Translations under genes and position numbers: made by a program
The notes under the pieces: model-generated
What the model saw: only the letters and a program-made list of their open reading frames with translations
Database searches by the model: none
Told to the model about the DNA's origin: nothing
In this document: piece by piece, positions 7,571 to 16,065 of the stretch
How the letters are laid out: every line of letters begins with the position of its first letter
Numbering within the stretch: the stretch's first letter is position 1
Source of the DNA: Candidatus Zymogenaceae bacterium
GTDB taxonomy: Bacteria; Desulfobacterota; Zymogenia; Zymogenales; Zymogenaceae
NCBI GenBank assembly: GCA_016931225.1
Contig: JAFGFE010000006.1
Coordinates: forward strand, 96,436-160,435
Direction of reading: 5' to 3'
Length of the DNA: 64,000 nucleotides

Positions 7571-8016
7571 GCGGAGTAAACAAGGCCATCCTGGTGGGAA
7601 ACCTGGGAGCCGACCCCGAGGTGCGTTATACGGCCCAGGGCACCGCCGTCACCACGTTCAACATCGCCACAAACGAGAAGTGGACGGACAGAAACACCGG
7701 CGAAAAACAGGAGCGCACGGAATGGCACCGTATCGTCGCTTGGGCCAAGCTGGGCGAAATCTGCGGAGAATATCTCTCCAAGGGGAAGCAGGTCTATATC
7801 GAGGGCCGCATCCAGACCCGCTCCTGGGACGACCGGGACGGCAACAAGCGGTACACCACGGAGATCATCGCCCGGGAAATGGTCATGCTCGGCGGCAGCG
7901 GAGAAAGTCAAAACCGCCCGCCCCGCCCGGCCACAACCGAAGGCGGGTACAACGATCAGTACAACACACCGCCGCAGTCGTCCGGACCGCCGGATGATGA
8001 CGATATTCCGTTTTAG
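7567..8016 (+). CDS. ssb: Single-stranded DNA-binding protein
   Basis: 149 aa, GTG start. The OB fold spans about 1-110 with the classic [19 protein letters not shown] opening and WHRIVAW and GRI..R..D..G..RY blocks. A flexible Pro/Gln/Gly-rich linker follows, then the acidic tip DDDDIPF that recruits SSB-binding proteins. It protects ssDNA during phage replication and recombination, and likely works with the Sak4-like ATPase and helicase encoded near 50-53 kb. Confidence 0.95.
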   Translation: MSGVNKAILVGNLGADPEVRYTAQGTAVTTFNIATNEKWTDRNTGEKQERTEWHRIVAWAKLGEICGEYLSKGKQVYIEGRIQTRSWDDRDGNKRYTTEIIAREMVMLGGSGESQNRPPRPATTEGGYNDQYNTPPQSSGPPDDDDIPF

Positions 8017-8025
8017 GAGGAGTTC

Positions 8026-8520
8026 ATGGCAGCGAGAATCAATGTAATAAGAATAGCAAAGGCGATGCGAAATCTTTTCGTTGAAGGCATTCCCAATTCC
8101 GAGAAGAGAAACGGGGTGATCGAGGATGCTATCTCCTGCATACAGCAGGATCCTCAAGGTGCCTTTCTCCAGGGATATCTTGGCGTCAAAAATTATAGCA
8201 GCTTTGGAGACCAGCGATGTGACTGTGACTACGGCTATGGACCAAAACATGGCCACATTCGTTTTTCGGTCGGGAGGACTGTTGAAGCCCGGAATGATGA
8301 TGTCGTTCTCGGTCCGGACGAAATCTACCTGCTTGAATGTGTCAGAGATTTTGGTTTTATCAGCTATAAAGAAAGTATGAAAAGCAGGGAGAAAACAGTC
8401 AATCTATGCGAAGCACTTGACCTGATCGCCGAGCGCCAGCGAGTTATCACCATGATCAAAACAGCCATTGATGAGCGCCTGGGAGAGATAACGATCGAAA
8501 CGCACGAAGGCGTATCATAA
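8026..8520 (+). CDS. Hypothetical phage protein (164 aa)
   Basis: GGAGGAG site upstream. Contains a Cys/Asp/Tyr-rich patch (RCDCDYGYGPKHGH) near residue 65 and a helical C-terminus. No family recognised. Confidence 0.6.
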   Translation: MAARINVIRIAKAMRNLFVEGIPNSEKRNGVIEDAISCIQQDPQGAFLQGYLGVKNYSSFGDQRCDCDYGYGPKHGHIRFSVGRTVEARNDDVVLGPDEIYLLECVRDFGFISYKESMKSREKTVNLCEALDLIAERQRVITMIKTAIDERLGEITIETHEGVS

Positions 8521-8561
8521 TGGGTTCAGTATCCATATTGACGTAAGAGGTATAGCCATCC

Positions 8562-8789
8562 ATGATATCATATTCTCTTCCTTCCAATCTGTCCCCCGAT
8601 GAGATCATCGAGCGGATGGAGAACACCTACTGCGTCAAGACCGATGAGTACATTGAGTCAGGCTTCTTCTTCATCCGTGGAATCGACCTGGCCCTGTGGC
8701 GCCTGGCCTGGAAGATGAAACGGGGCGTGGCGCTGAACGAGGAGGATCGGATGCACATGGAAAGGTTCAATATCAGAAAGGAGAAGTGA
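8562..8789 (+). CDS. Hypothetical phage protein (75 aa)
   Basis: A small helical protein following a 40-nt gap. Weak ribosome binding site. No recognised domain. Confidence 0.5.
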   Translation: MISYSLPSNLSPDEIIERMENTYCVKTDEYIESGFFFIRGIDLALWRLAWKMKRGVALNEEDRMHMERFNIRKEK

Positions 8790-8859
8790 CCCCAGCCCCC
8801 GCCCTTCACGGAGGGCGGACCTGGTGTCATTTAAGGAAGTAAATATTAAGGAGGAAGAA

Positions 8860-9336
8860 ATGGAAATGATTACCTGCAAACATTGTGGTGAGAAATTTAT
8901 ACATCCAGACGACGAGACAAATCCTTATAAGATGGAGGGGAGGGGGTTTAACTACTATAGTTCTCGGAAGGGTGGGAATTACATCCAATGCCCCCACTGC
9001 ATGAAGGACAGTCGGGGGGAACAAATTATAAACCTCACACCCCACCCTATCCACATCGTCGATGCTGACGGCCTGGAACTTCGTCAATTTGCCTCGGCAG
9101 GAGCGGCAAGATTGGAAGTATTTTCGAATCCAGCGGGAGATATTGATGGTATTCCATGCACGATCAACGAGTTTGGAGAAGTTTCTGGTCTCCCGGAGTT
9201 TTCTCCCGGAACGTATTACATTGTATCTCAGATGATAAAGTCTGCGTATCCGGAACGAAAAGACCTCCTTGTTCCTGCGGGTGTTGTTCGGAATTCTGAT
9301 GGTCAGATAGTCGGCTGTCGGTCTTTGGGAAGATAA
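8860..9336 (+). CDS. Zinc-ribbon protein with NLTPHP-type phage domain
   Basis: 158 aa from ATG 8860, which has AAGGAGGAAG upstream. The N-terminal zinc ribbon has CKHC and CPHC pairs. The C-terminal about 90 residues start INLTPHPIHI and contain a conserved Gly/Pro/Arg pattern, ending with PAGVVRNSDGQIVGCR. This domain type is frequent in phages and seen alone in many; role unknown. Here it is fused to a zinc ribbon. Confidence 0.6.
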   Translation: MEMITCKHCGEKFIHPDDETNPYKMEGRGFNYYSSRKGGNYIQCPHCMKDSRGEQIINLTPHPIHIVDADGLELRQFASAGAARLEVFSNPAGDIDGIPCTINEFGEVSGLPEFSPGTYYIVSQMIKSAYPERKDLLVPAGVVRNSDGQIVGCRSLGR

Positions 9337-9405
9337 CACGAAACACCCTTTGTATCCCGGCGTGGTGGCCGGGGCCTTATGAGGAGCCAATAAAAGGAGA
9401 GAAAA

Positions 9406-9585
9406 ATGCAAGAACCCACCGTGGGAAGATCCAGAAAAGAGAGGCTGGGAGATTTGAGGGACAATCTTATGGAACTGCTCAAAGAGGGAAGAGAGGAATC
9501 CTGGATGATAATGGCGCCGGAGATCGAAATGGATGACGCCGAACTTCTCATCGAGCTTCTGAACTCCGTCATATCGGCCAAGTAG
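9406..9585 (+). CDS. Hypothetical short protein (59 aa)
   Basis: AAAGGAGAG lies 6 nt before ATG 9406, and the frame is open to TAG 9583-9585. Helical and acidic (ELLKEGREESW, DDAELLIELL). It fits the tight spacing of the operon and ends 30 nt before the next start. Confidence 0.6.
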   Translation: MQEPTVGRSRKERLGDLRDNLMELLKEGREESWMIMAPEIEMDDAELLIELLNSVISAK

Positions 9586-9615
9586 CTTTCCCCAAGGAGC
9601 CTGGAAGAAGGAATC

Positions 9616-9861
9616 ATGGACGAAGAAACAAAACGGGCGTTGAAGTGGGCGTTGAATCAGAAATACCACTCCGTGGCGGCAGAATACGCAAAAATACTTG
9701 CAACCCACATTGAAAGAACAAATGACGTATACGAAAGCGTTATCAACTCCCTTGTTGAACATGGATATCTCGAAAAGGATTGTCAGGAAATTGATAGAGT
9801 AAAAGGGGCTTTTGACAGGGCGATGAGGGACTCTCGAAAGTATAGATGGCGGCCACATTAG
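9616..9861 (+). CDS. Hypothetical phage protein (81 aa)
   Basis: AAGGAATC precedes the ATG. Helical and charged, no domain recognised. Followed by a 70-nt gap. Confidence 0.55.
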   Translation: MDEETKRALKWALNQKYHSVAAEYAKILATHIERTNDVYESVINSLVEHGYLEKDCQEIDRVKGAFDRAMRDSRKYRWRPH

Positions 9862-9931
9862 CAGTAGCTTCCCCCCGTGGCTTACTGAGCCTCGGGGAGA
9901 ATCTATTAAGCGTGCCGCACAGGAGGTATAA

Positions 9932-10102
9932 ATGTTTTATTTACAATGGTTGGTACTCAACTATGTCGTTCTGGTTCTTTTCTACGCCCTTTTTCACATT
10001 TACTTTCAGGGAAAACTCCTCAAGACGTACAAGAGGAACATGACTGAAATAAAGAACCTGGTAGACAAAATCTACAATACCCTCAAAAAACGGGAGGAAT
10101 AA
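9932..10102 (+). CDS. Small membrane protein (56 aa)
   Basis: AGGAGG lies 5 nt before ATG 9932. One N-terminal transmembrane helix (about residues 4-24) is followed by a basic, helical tail. The stop overlaps the leader of the ATPase gene at 10104. Confidence 0.65.
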   Translation: MFYLQWLVLNYVVLVLFYALFHIYFQGKLLKTYKRNMTEIKNLVDKIYNTLKKREE

Positions 10103-10103
10103 A

Positions 10104-11423
10104 TTGGAAGAAGAAAAACTCTGGATAGTCGGACTGTACGTGGAAAACATCAAGAACATCCGCGTCGTGCACATCAGGCCGGACGGAAACGCGGTGATCC
10201 TCACCGGGGAAAACGGCGCCGGAAAGAGCGCCGCGCTGGATGCCCTCGAGGCCGCCCTCACCGGGAAAAAGTACGAGGACATCATCAGGCATGGAGAAAC
10301 CCGGGCCGAGGTCCGGGTGGACATGGGCGACTATATCGTCACGAGGGTGTGGACCGAAAAGGGCGACCGCTTGAAGGTCAGCAGGAAGGGAGCGAGTTTA
10401 TCCAGCCCCCAGACGTTTCTCAATGAAATCTTCAAAAAGATCTCATTCGACCCGACCAAGTTCATCCGCATGGACCAGGAAGAACAATACAAGACCATGC
10501 TGACGCTGGCCGGCGTCTCCCTGGAAAAGTGGAAGGCCGCGCGCAAGGAAGTATACGACAATCGCACCGAGGCCAATCGGGAGGCGAAGCGTCTCGAAAA
10601 CGTCCTGAGCACGCTTACCCGGTCCCAGGGGGACGTCCCGGATGAAGAGATCGACGCCGCGGCACAGGCGGCGAAGGTGAACGGCCTGAAAGAACAGCAA
10701 CGGGCATTTGAAAACGGAAGAAAGGAGATTGAGGCCCGCAAGGCGAGGATCGAGACGATCGAGCGACAGATCGCCGTCCTGGAGGCCGAGGCTGCAAAGC
10801 TGAAAACCGAAAAAGACAATCTTGAATCAGAAATCCCGGCCAGGGTTGAATATGTGGTTATCCAGGCCGAGGAGGAAAAACTTTCCCAGATCTCCGTTAT
10901 CAACGCGGCGGTCCAGAATGCCAAAACATGGAACCGGACGGAAACCGAGCTGAACGAGGCGAAACGAAACGCCGATGAGCTCACGCGGAAGATCGACGAG
11001 ATCGACCACGCCCTGAAAGAGAAGGTGTCGTCATTGCAGCTCCCCATCGACGGCCTTTCCCTCGAGGGTGAACAGGTAACCTACAACGGGATTCTTCTCT
11101 CCCGGCTCTCCGACGCCGAACAGATCCTCGTATCGACTGCCATAGCGATAGCGATTCACTCGACGCTTCCCATCGTCATCATCCGCGACGGGTCGTTTCT
11201 GGATTCCAAAAGTCTGGAAGCGGTTCTTGATCTGGCAACGAAACACGGTCACCAGGTATGGGTGGAAAAGGTGGACGAAACCGGGGAGGTCGGCATCGTA
11301 TTCGAGGACGGGGTGATCGTATCCGGGGGTGTTCCGCAGGGGGAAATCCCGCAGGGAGATGTCGTCGACACCACGTCAGCGCCGCAGGATCAGGAGGACG
11401 GCACGCTGTTTGACGAGGGATAA
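10104..11423 (+). CDS. SMC/RecN-like AAA ATPase (phage)
   Basis: 439 aa, TTG start with GGAGGAAT upstream. Walker A GENGAGKS is at residues 35-42. A long coiled coil (about 140-310) follows, then a C-terminal ABC-type half with IVIIRDGSF near residue 360 in the Walker B position. The layout matches Rad50/SbcC-like phage ATPases (AAA_23 type) that act in DNA end metabolism. The C-terminus is an acidic Gln/Gly tail. A near copy of the dispersed motif is at 11316. Confidence 0.8.
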   Translation: MEEEKLWIVGLYVENIKNIRVVHIRPDGNAVILTGENGAGKSAALDALEAALTGKKYEDIIRHGETRAEVRVDMGDYIVTRVWTEKGDRLKVSRKGASLSSPQTFLNEIFKKISFDPTKFIRMDQEEQYKTMLTLAGVSLEKWKAARKEVYDNRTEANREAKRLENVLSTLTRSQGDVPDEEIDAAAQAAKVNGLKEQQRAFENGRKEIEARKARIETIERQIAVLEAEAAKLKTEKDNLESEIPARVEYVVIQAEEEKLSQISVINAAVQNAKTWNRTETELNEAKRNADELTRKIDEIDHALKEKVSSLQLPIDGLSLEGEQVTYNGILLSRLSDAEQILVSTAIAIAIHSTLPIVIIRDGSFLDSKSLEAVLDLATKHGHQVWVEKVDETGEVGIVFEDGVIVSGGVPQGEIPQGDVVDTTSAPQDQEDGTLFDEG

Positions 11424-11441
11424 AGTTTGGGGGGAGGATTA

Positions 11442-11521
11442 CATGGGGTGGTGTAACTGGCAGCACGCCCGATCTCTTACATCGGGATCGGGAGGTCGCG
11501 GTTCAAATCCGTGTCCCATGC
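11442..11521 (+). tRNA. tRNA-like gene with aberrant anticodon arm
   Basis: A 7-bp acceptor (CATGGGG/TCCCATG with one GT pair), D arm (GTGT/GCAC), T arm (CGCGG/CCGTG with TTCAAAT loop) and a 4-nt variable region are all present. Between them the anticodon region is about 8 nt too long. It contains a tandem ATCGGG ATCGGG, so CCCGA can pair with either copy. With the nearer copy a CTCTTAC loop gives anticodon CTT (Lys). With the farther copy the loop is 11-15 nt. No CCA is encoded, unlike the other two tRNAs here. It could be a tRNA pseudogene or an unusual tRNA. Confidence 0.6.
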
Positions 11522-11547
11522 CTCCGCCTGAAACATAGGATAAAATC

Positions 11548-11790
11548 ATGGAACTACTCATGTTTGAATTTTTGATGGGACTGATCACTGGTCTCATTGT
11601 CGGCTGGATCGTTGGTAAGTGCATGGGGGCTGTAAAGGGAAGCAAATCTTCCCCTGACGAATTGTTCTGGCACCGTGATCATTCAATTTATTCTGATCAC
11701 TCAGGGATGATTCGCAGTCGTTTTGAGAACCCGAATCTGAAACCGCTCACGACAATTCCGGGGGTAATAGATGAACCGAACGAAAATTGA
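11548..11790 (+). CDS. Small membrane protein (80 aa)
   Basis: One N-terminal transmembrane helix with glycine-zipper spacing (GLITGLIVGWIVG, residues 10-23) and a polar tail. The start follows AGGATAAAATC. It overlaps the next gene by 20 nt. Confidence 0.6.
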   Translation: MELLMFEFLMGLITGLIVGWIVGKCMGAVKGSKSSPDELFWHRDHSIYSDHSGMIRSRFENPNLKPLTTIPGVIDEPNEN

Positions 11791-12511
11791 ATGGTGCCAA
11801 AACCCCGACGGCACGAAGGGATTTACCTGGAATCCCGTCACCGGCTGTTTCCACGGCTGTTCGTACTGCTACGCCCGTCGTTTTGCCGAAACCCGTCTCC
11901 GTGGGCGGTGCGGGTATCCGGCCGACGATCCGTTCAGGCCGACATTTCGCCGGGACAGGCTGTACGAACCGCTTCAAGTCAAAAAGCCCTCCCGAATATT
12001 CGTATCGTCAATGGGGGATCTGTTCGGTGAATGGGTGCCCGCGAAATGGATTCAGGATGTCATCGATGTGTGCAAGCTCAACGAGAAGCGGCATAACGGG
12101 GGAGCTTCCCGCCACACATTCATTTTCCTCACTAAAAACCCAGCCAGATACGCCGAGTTTGACTTTCCCCCGAACTGCTGGCTGGGGGCCACGGTAACGA
12201 GTGGGGATGACTGGACCGGGTACGTTCGTAATCACTATGGGGCGCTCACGAGAACCGCGACCTATAACGTGTTTTTTCTCTCCTGGGAACCGATCCTTGA
12301 TTATGACTGGTATTGGGACTACACCCCAAAATTCGACTGGCTCATCATGGGCGCTATGACCGGCCCGAAAGCAAAACAGCACCGCCCCGATCCGGGGTGG
12401 ATAGAGGCGGCGGTCCGGGCGTGTCGATGGCGAGATATTTCCATATTCACAAAGGATAGTATCGCCCCATACCATGAGTTGATCCGAGAATGGCCGGAAA
12501 GGAGGTCGTGA
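11771..12511 (+). CDS. Phage Gp37/Gp68 family (DUF5131) protein
   Basis: 246 aa. Starts with TKIEW...GFTWNPVTGC and carries CxxxCxxC (GCFHGCSYCYA, residues 26-33), the radical-SAM [4Fe-4S] signature of this phage family. Further conserved blocks are FVSSMGDLFGEWV, FLTKNP and FFLSWEPIL. The substrate of the family is unknown. TGATG coupling to the next gene. Confidence 0.85.
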   Translation: MNRTKIEWCQNPDGTKGFTWNPVTGCFHGCSYCYARRFAETRLRGRCGYPADDPFRPTFRRDRLYEPLQVKKPSRIFVSSMGDLFGEWVPAKWIQDVIDVCKLNEKRHNGGASRHTFIFLTKNPARYAEFDFPPNCWLGATVTSGDDWTGYVRNHYGALTRTATYNVFFLSWEPILDYDWYWDYTPKFDWLIMGAMTGPKAKQHRPDPGWIEAAVRACRWRDISIFTKDSIAPYHELIREWPERRS

Positions 12512-12777
12512 TGTCAAATGTTATTCCACGAATCCCGGGAACTCATATCATAGAGCAGGTTCTTCTCGTCACTGATATCGCCATCTTTACATTCAACAAA
12601 TTCCATCAGAGCGGCGTTGCCGCCCTCCCCTCTCTTCTCCTCTCTCACAGGGTTTTGTGCGATCTATTCTCGAAGGATACCGACGTCATAGACAAGGTAT
12701 TCAAAAACGAATCTTCGGTAATATGCAGGGGTGAAAAACTCATTACCTGGGAGGAAGGAGATTGTGATGGATTTTGA
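12511..12777 (+). CDS. Hypothetical phage protein (88 aa)
   Basis: The start overlaps the previous stop (TGATG) with AAAGGAGG upstream. No recognised domain. Overlaps the next start, whose ribosome binding site it contains. Confidence 0.6.
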   Translation: MSNVIPRIPGTHIIEQVLLVTDIAIFTFNKFHQSGVAALPSLLLSHRVLCDLFSKDTDVIDKVFKNESSVICRGEKLITWEEGDCDGF

Positions 12778-12964
12778 TATCGGTGGTTTCTGCATCTATG
12801 GGAGAAAAATGTGGGGCGTTTATCTCTTTCGCTACTCGAACTACGACGGCTCTTTTGAGGGCTGGTTGTTTCGCCTGTCCCACTTCGAGGGCATGGCCGG
12901 TTTTAACTGGGATTTCCTCTTTCTCAACGGCCTGTATCGGTACATCAAGGAAAGGGAGAGGTGA
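12767..12964 (+). CDS. Hypothetical phage protein (65 aa)
   Basis: GGAGGAAGGAG precedes ATG 12767. Aromatic-rich (many Phe, Trp and Tyr). Overlaps the following gene by 1 nt (TGATG). Confidence 0.6.
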   Translation: MDFDIGGFCIYGRKMWGVYLFRYSNYDGSFEGWLFRLSHFEGMAGFNWDFLFLNGLYRYIKERER

Positions 12965-13191
12965 TGTTTTTGCTTAAAATAATCGGTTTTTTGTATCTTT
13001 CCTTTTTCTGTCTTTGGACCGTTATGGAAATTACAGTGGAATTTAAAGATGTTCTGCAATCTAAAGAAAATTTTAGAAAATCATTTAGAGAATGGGCAGT
13101 GGTTTGCGGAGTCGGGGCTATCGTTGTGCCCCTTGTGGTTGTTGGCTACTGGTCGTTTTATAAGATGTTTTCTATAATCTTTTCTTTTTAA
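12964..13191 (+). CDS. Small membrane protein (75 aa)
   Basis: Two transmembrane helices (about 2-22 and 44-65). Low GC compared with neighbours. Coupled to the preceding gene. Function unknown. Confidence 0.6.
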   Translation: MFLLKIIGFLYLSFFCLWTVMEITVEFKDVLQSKENFRKSFREWAVVCGVGAIVVPLVVVGYWSFYKMFSIIFSF

Positions 13192-13195
13192 ACGA

Positions 13196-13540
13196 ATGAG
13201 ACACATCACCATCAAGAGACGGTGGTTCGATCTCATCAAGAGCCGCCGGAAGAACGCGGAAGTCCGCATGGCGATCCCGATGTTCCGGAATATCCAGCCC
13301 GGGGAACACGTCATGTTGATGTGCGGGAAGGACCGTCTGGAGGTCCATGTATACGGTAGGTGCGTCATGGATTGTCGGGAGTTGGATGCCTGGGGCCGTT
13401 TTGCGAACGCCCGCTATGGGATCCCCACGTTTGACTTTATAGATGAATTGATCGACATCTATTCCCGGGAGAGACTTAAAAAAGAGCCGGTGGTGGTGCT
13501 GATGGTATCGCCGGTGTTAAAAGAGAATTTGGAGGTGTGA
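13196..13540 (+). CDS. ASCH/PUA-like domain protein
   Basis: 114 aa. The opening (MRHITIKRRWFDLIKSRRKNAEVR), the central IQPGEHVMLMCG and the following beta pattern fit the ASCH fold: W/F-x-x-I-K-S-x-x-K-x-x-E-x-R, then P-G-D/E. ASCH domains bind RNA or modified nucleotides. In phages they are usually uncharacterised. Confidence 0.55.
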   Translation: MRHITIKRRWFDLIKSRRKNAEVRMAIPMFRNIQPGEHVMLMCGKDRLEVHVYGRCVMDCRELDAWGRFANARYGIPTFDFIDELIDIYSRERLKKEPVVVLMVSPVLKENLEV

Positions 13541-13543
13541 GCG

Positions 13544-13756
13544 ATGAAAGAAGTAATCGGAGAGTGGGAGGGACCGGTCCCGGAAGGGGAGCCGATATAC
13601 AACGCGAATGAAATTTGCTGGAATTGTCCAACCTGCGGGCAGAAATGGACATCATTTCGTACTTTTATAAGACACAACGCAATCCGGTCAAAATGTGATG
13701 TTTGCGGAGAAAGGGTGCGGGTTGTTTTCGAGGAGGTAACCGATGACGACGATTAA
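13544..13756 (+). CDS. Small zinc-ribbon protein (70 aa)
   Basis: CPTC and CDVC pairs (about residues 28-31 and 51-54) suggest a zinc ribbon. The acidic end TDDDD comes from reading through a start-like ATGACGACGATTA sequence that recurs at 14109. Confidence 0.6.
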   Translation: MKEVIGEWEGPVPEGEPIYNANEICWNCPTCGQKWTSFRTFIRHNAIRSKCDVCGERVRVVFEEVTDDDD

Positions 13757-13783
13757 ACCCAGCGCGGATAAGGGGTGTGAGGG

Positions 13784-14122
13784 GTGAAATTAAGACTATT
13801 TTATAAGCTGACAGTCACATATGAGAACGAAGTCATATGGGAGGGTTATGAAACGGAGGAGGTCGAAATCCCAAAACTTGACGTAGAAAAACATGCGACT
13901 GAAAAGTGGAATACGGCATATTATGTCTTGGGCGGGGAATGGCTCGAACATGATGAATTGCAAGTTCTTTTTGAGCGCATTCTTGAAAATCATGGCGATG
14001 CAACTTTCGGAGGGAAAATACATAAATCGGCAATAGTGCAAACATCAAAAAAAGAACGTGGTTATAACTACACTGTCATCGGCGGTGAATGGATAGAGGA
14101 GGCAAACAATGACGACGATTAG
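13784..14122 (+). CDS. Hypothetical phage protein (112 aa)
   Basis: GTG start with GAGGG upstream. Mixed alpha/beta character with no family recognised. Its end overlaps the start of the next gene (ATGACGACGATTAG). Confidence 0.55.
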   Translation: MKLRLFYKLTVTYENEVIWEGYETEEVEIPKLDVEKHATEKWNTAYYVLGGEWLEHDELQVLFERILENHGDATFGGKIHKSAIVQTSKKERGYNYTVIGGEWIEEANNDDD

Positions 14123-14330
14123 GGAAAAAATAAGAAGAATTTTTTGTCCGGTGGCTACTGCAATTGAGGATGATCTCAAAAATATAACGCAAAAAACGAT
14201 CACCCCTTGTGGCCTCTGTCTTTGGTGGCACGCCATAGATGTGGACAGGGAAATAGGGGAGTGTCGTATTTATCCAAAAACAATAGAAAAAAGATCAACG
14301 GATTTTTGCTCCTTTGGACATAGGAAATGA
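14109..14330 (+). CDS. Small Cys-containing protein (73 aa)
   Basis: GAGGAGG precedes ATG 14109. Contains CGLC plus later Cys and His residues (CRIY, CSFGH), a possible zinc site. The first 13 nt of the gene are repeated at 13742, where they open only a 14-codon frame. Confidence 0.55.
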   Translation: MTTIREKIRRIFCPVATAIEDDLKNITQKTITPCGLCLWWHAIDVDREIGECRIYPKTIEKRSTDFCSFGHRK

Positions 14331-14333
14331 ATC

Positions 14334-14525
14334 ATGAGCGATCCCATCTGTAAATATGCCCTCTTCGCACTTATTGCCGTCCTGTCCCTCCTGTTCTGTG
14401 CGAATCACCGTATCTGCAAGGACAAGACCCTGTTCGATGGTGTCGACGAACTCCGCCTGGAGATCGCGGAGATGGAGGCGGATATGGATGAATTGTTAAT
14501 GAGGATTGAGGAGGCGATTCGATGA
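14334..14525 (+). CDS. Small membrane-anchored protein (63 aa)
   Basis: An N-terminal transmembrane helix (about 6-23) is followed by an acidic coiled-coil segment (EIAEMEADMDELLMRIEEAI). The topology resembles small inner-membrane spanin or coiled-coil proteins, but nothing specific supports that. Confidence 0.55.
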   Translation: MSDPICKYALFALIAVLSLLFCANHRICKDKTLFDGVDELRLEIAEMEADMDELLMRIEEAIR

Positions 14526-14809
14526 AAAAACGATTTTGCGATATGTGCGGGAAGGAAATTGATTACACAGTTGATCCCCTTCCCAATAAAGCCAAGTGGT
14601 CTTTGACAAATTATAAAATCGGTAATCGTTATGATCTCAAGGTGTCAGTTGGCATTTCTATTACTGTAAACAGATTAACAGATTTGATAGATCCCGAAAT
14701 TGATCTTTGCAATAAACATGCTGCGGAACTTGTAATAAAAGTAATTAAAGAAAGTGAAAGACTGAGAAACGAAAAACACCGTCCCACACCTGGGACAGTC
14801 GAAAGGTGA
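14522..14809 (+). CDS. Small Cys-rich protein (95 aa)
   Basis: Starts MKKRFCDMCGKEI, one CxxC pair, with C..H at the other end (LCNKHAAEL), a likely zinc knuckle. 4-nt overlap with the previous gene. Function unknown. Confidence 0.6.
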   Translation: MKKRFCDMCGKEIDYTVDPLPNKAKWSLTNYKIGNRYDLKVSVGISITVNRLTDLIDPEIDLCNKHAAELVIKVIKESERLRNEKHRPTPGTVER

Positions 14810-14871
14810 GTATTTACTTACACTTATGCGGCTTCACACATATATTGTCCCAAGCTTTACGAAGGTGAATC

Positions 14872-15429
14872 ATGGAGACATTGAGCATATCGGACGACAC
14901 AATGGATATCCTGTTGGACAGGGTAAACGACAACCTGCCCGCCGGGAAAAGCATCAGCAGGTCAACCCTGTATCGGTGCATCAAGTATGGCACGTCCGAC
15001 AACGAGATCAGGTCCGCCGTCGTGAAGGTCCTGGGCCGGGCCGCCGGCGCCTGTTACGACTGGTGCACCGCCTGTGAGAGTGCGGAAAAGCAGAACAACG
15101 AGCTCCGGGAGATGATCACACAGATGAATTACAACCAGGTTTTCGCCTTCCACCGCCTCACGCCGCGCATCGTCGGCATGTGGATCACGTTCCTTGTGAT
15201 CTTCCTGTCCCTGATCTACGGCCGCCCGGGCCTCAATAATCTGGCACTCACCAGGACCGATAGTATCATTGCCCACACATGCGAAGTGGAGGCGGAAAAC
15301 GCCATCCTCCAGGCCCAGGCGGAAGTGATGAACGACAGGCTGGAAAAACTGGTGGAGTATGTTGAGGACCTGGAAGCCCAGATACAGGGCATGGACGGGG
15401 AAATAGAGGAGGTGGAGGATGAGCAATGA
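14872..15429 (+). CDS. Membrane protein with N-terminal helical domain and coiled coil (185 aa)
   Basis: A helical cytoplasmic N-terminus, one transmembrane helix (about 102-118) and a C-terminal acidic coiled coil (about 140-180). 4-nt overlap with the next gene. It could be a membrane sensor or anchor; no family recognised. Confidence 0.6.
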   Translation: METLSISDDTMDILLDRVNDNLPAGKSISRSTLYRCIKYGTSDNEIRSAVVKVLGRAAGACYDWCTACESAEKQNNELREMITQMNYNQVFAFHRLTPRIVGMWITFLVIFLSLIYGRPGLNNLALTRTDSIIAHTCEVEAENAILQAQAEVMNDRLEKLVEYVEDLEAQIQGMDGEIEEVEDEQ

Positions 15430-15800
15430 ACCAGGAAGATCAGGCAGTAATTCCAAGCCTCAACTTTTTCCACGAAACGGCGATGAGCATTGCCTGGAGG
15501 GCATACATAGCGAAGGGATTGGGGGATGTTGAAAAATCAAAAATATTATATGCGGAAGCCCTTCCCTGGGAAACCCGGGCGGCCGATCTTGTCAAAGATC
15601 ATCATAACATGGAGCCGACCCGGTCCGTTCTCTACCGGAGCGCCGCATCCATGGCGATGAACTGTGGAAAATACGACGAGGCCGAACGCCTGATCAAGAT
15701 CGCCCTGGAGGGCACCCCCCCACCGGAAATAAAGTGGGAGCTGCGTGATCTTCGGAGAGAAATACGGAAAAAGAGAAAGGAAGAAGTATGGCAACGGTAG
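15426..15800 (+). CDS. TPR-like helical protein (124 aa)
   Basis: Repeated helix pairs (AYIAKGLGDVEKSKILYAEA; AMNCGKYDEAERLIKIALE) resemble tetratricopeptide repeats, which mediate protein contacts. Overlaps its neighbours on both sides. Confidence 0.55.
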   Translation: MNQEDQAVIPSLNFFHETAMSIAWRAYIAKGLGDVEKSKILYAEALPWETRAADLVKDHHNMEPTRSVLYRSAASMAMNCGKYDEAERLIKIALEGTPPPEIKWELRDLRREIRKKRKEEVWQR

Positions 15801-15991
15801 AGGCAAAAATGTCACGCAGTGCGCGGATCCGGTGGCGGCTCCGGGTCCTTTACAGACGTCGGATAAAGCCCTGTTTCAAGTGCTTCATATGCGGTTTCGT
15901 GGATTGCCATACCTGCATCCACGAGGATCCATATGAGCAGTACCACAGGATGGTGAAAGACCTTATGAGGGAACTGAAAATCAAATCATGA
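15788..15991 (+). CDS. Small basic Cys-rich protein (67 aa)
   Basis: An Arg-rich N-terminus and CFKCFIC plus CHTC suggest a zinc-binding, possibly nucleic-acid-binding protein. Overlaps the previous and next genes by a few bases. Confidence 0.55.
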   Translation: MATVEAKMSRSARIRWRLRVLYRRRIKPCFKCFICGFVDCHTCIHEDPYEQYHRMVKDLMRELKIKS

Positions 15992-16065
15992 CGGCCACCC
16001 TCCTCAAGATAATCATTATATGCCTGGTGGTGGTCCTCATCCTGAGTGTGACGGGGAGTGATTGA
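15988..16065 (+). CDS. Very short membrane peptide (25 aa)
   Basis: ATG 15988 overlaps the previous stop. The peptide is almost entirely one hydrophobic helix (KIIIICLVVVLILSV) and ends in TGATG coupling to the next gene. Likely translated given the overlaps on both sides; function unknown. Confidence 0.45.
   Translation: MTATLLKIIIICLVVVLILSVTGSD

Larger units (their letters stand above)
1..11327 (+). repeat. Dispersed 12-bp interrupted palindrome CCCGTATCCGGG
   Basis: Nine exact copies of CCCG-TATC-CGGG start at 31, 1143, 1370, 1971, 3937, 5283, 6377, 7355 and 7461. A truncated copy lies at 1-8, and near copies at 6496 (ACCG arm) and 11316 (ATCG arm). All read in the same direction, that of local transcription. 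I saw none right of 12 kb on either strand by eye. Some copies are intergenic and others lie inside genes. The arms are complementary with a 4-nt centre, so the motif could be a protein-binding site or a short hairpin. Confidence 0.8.
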
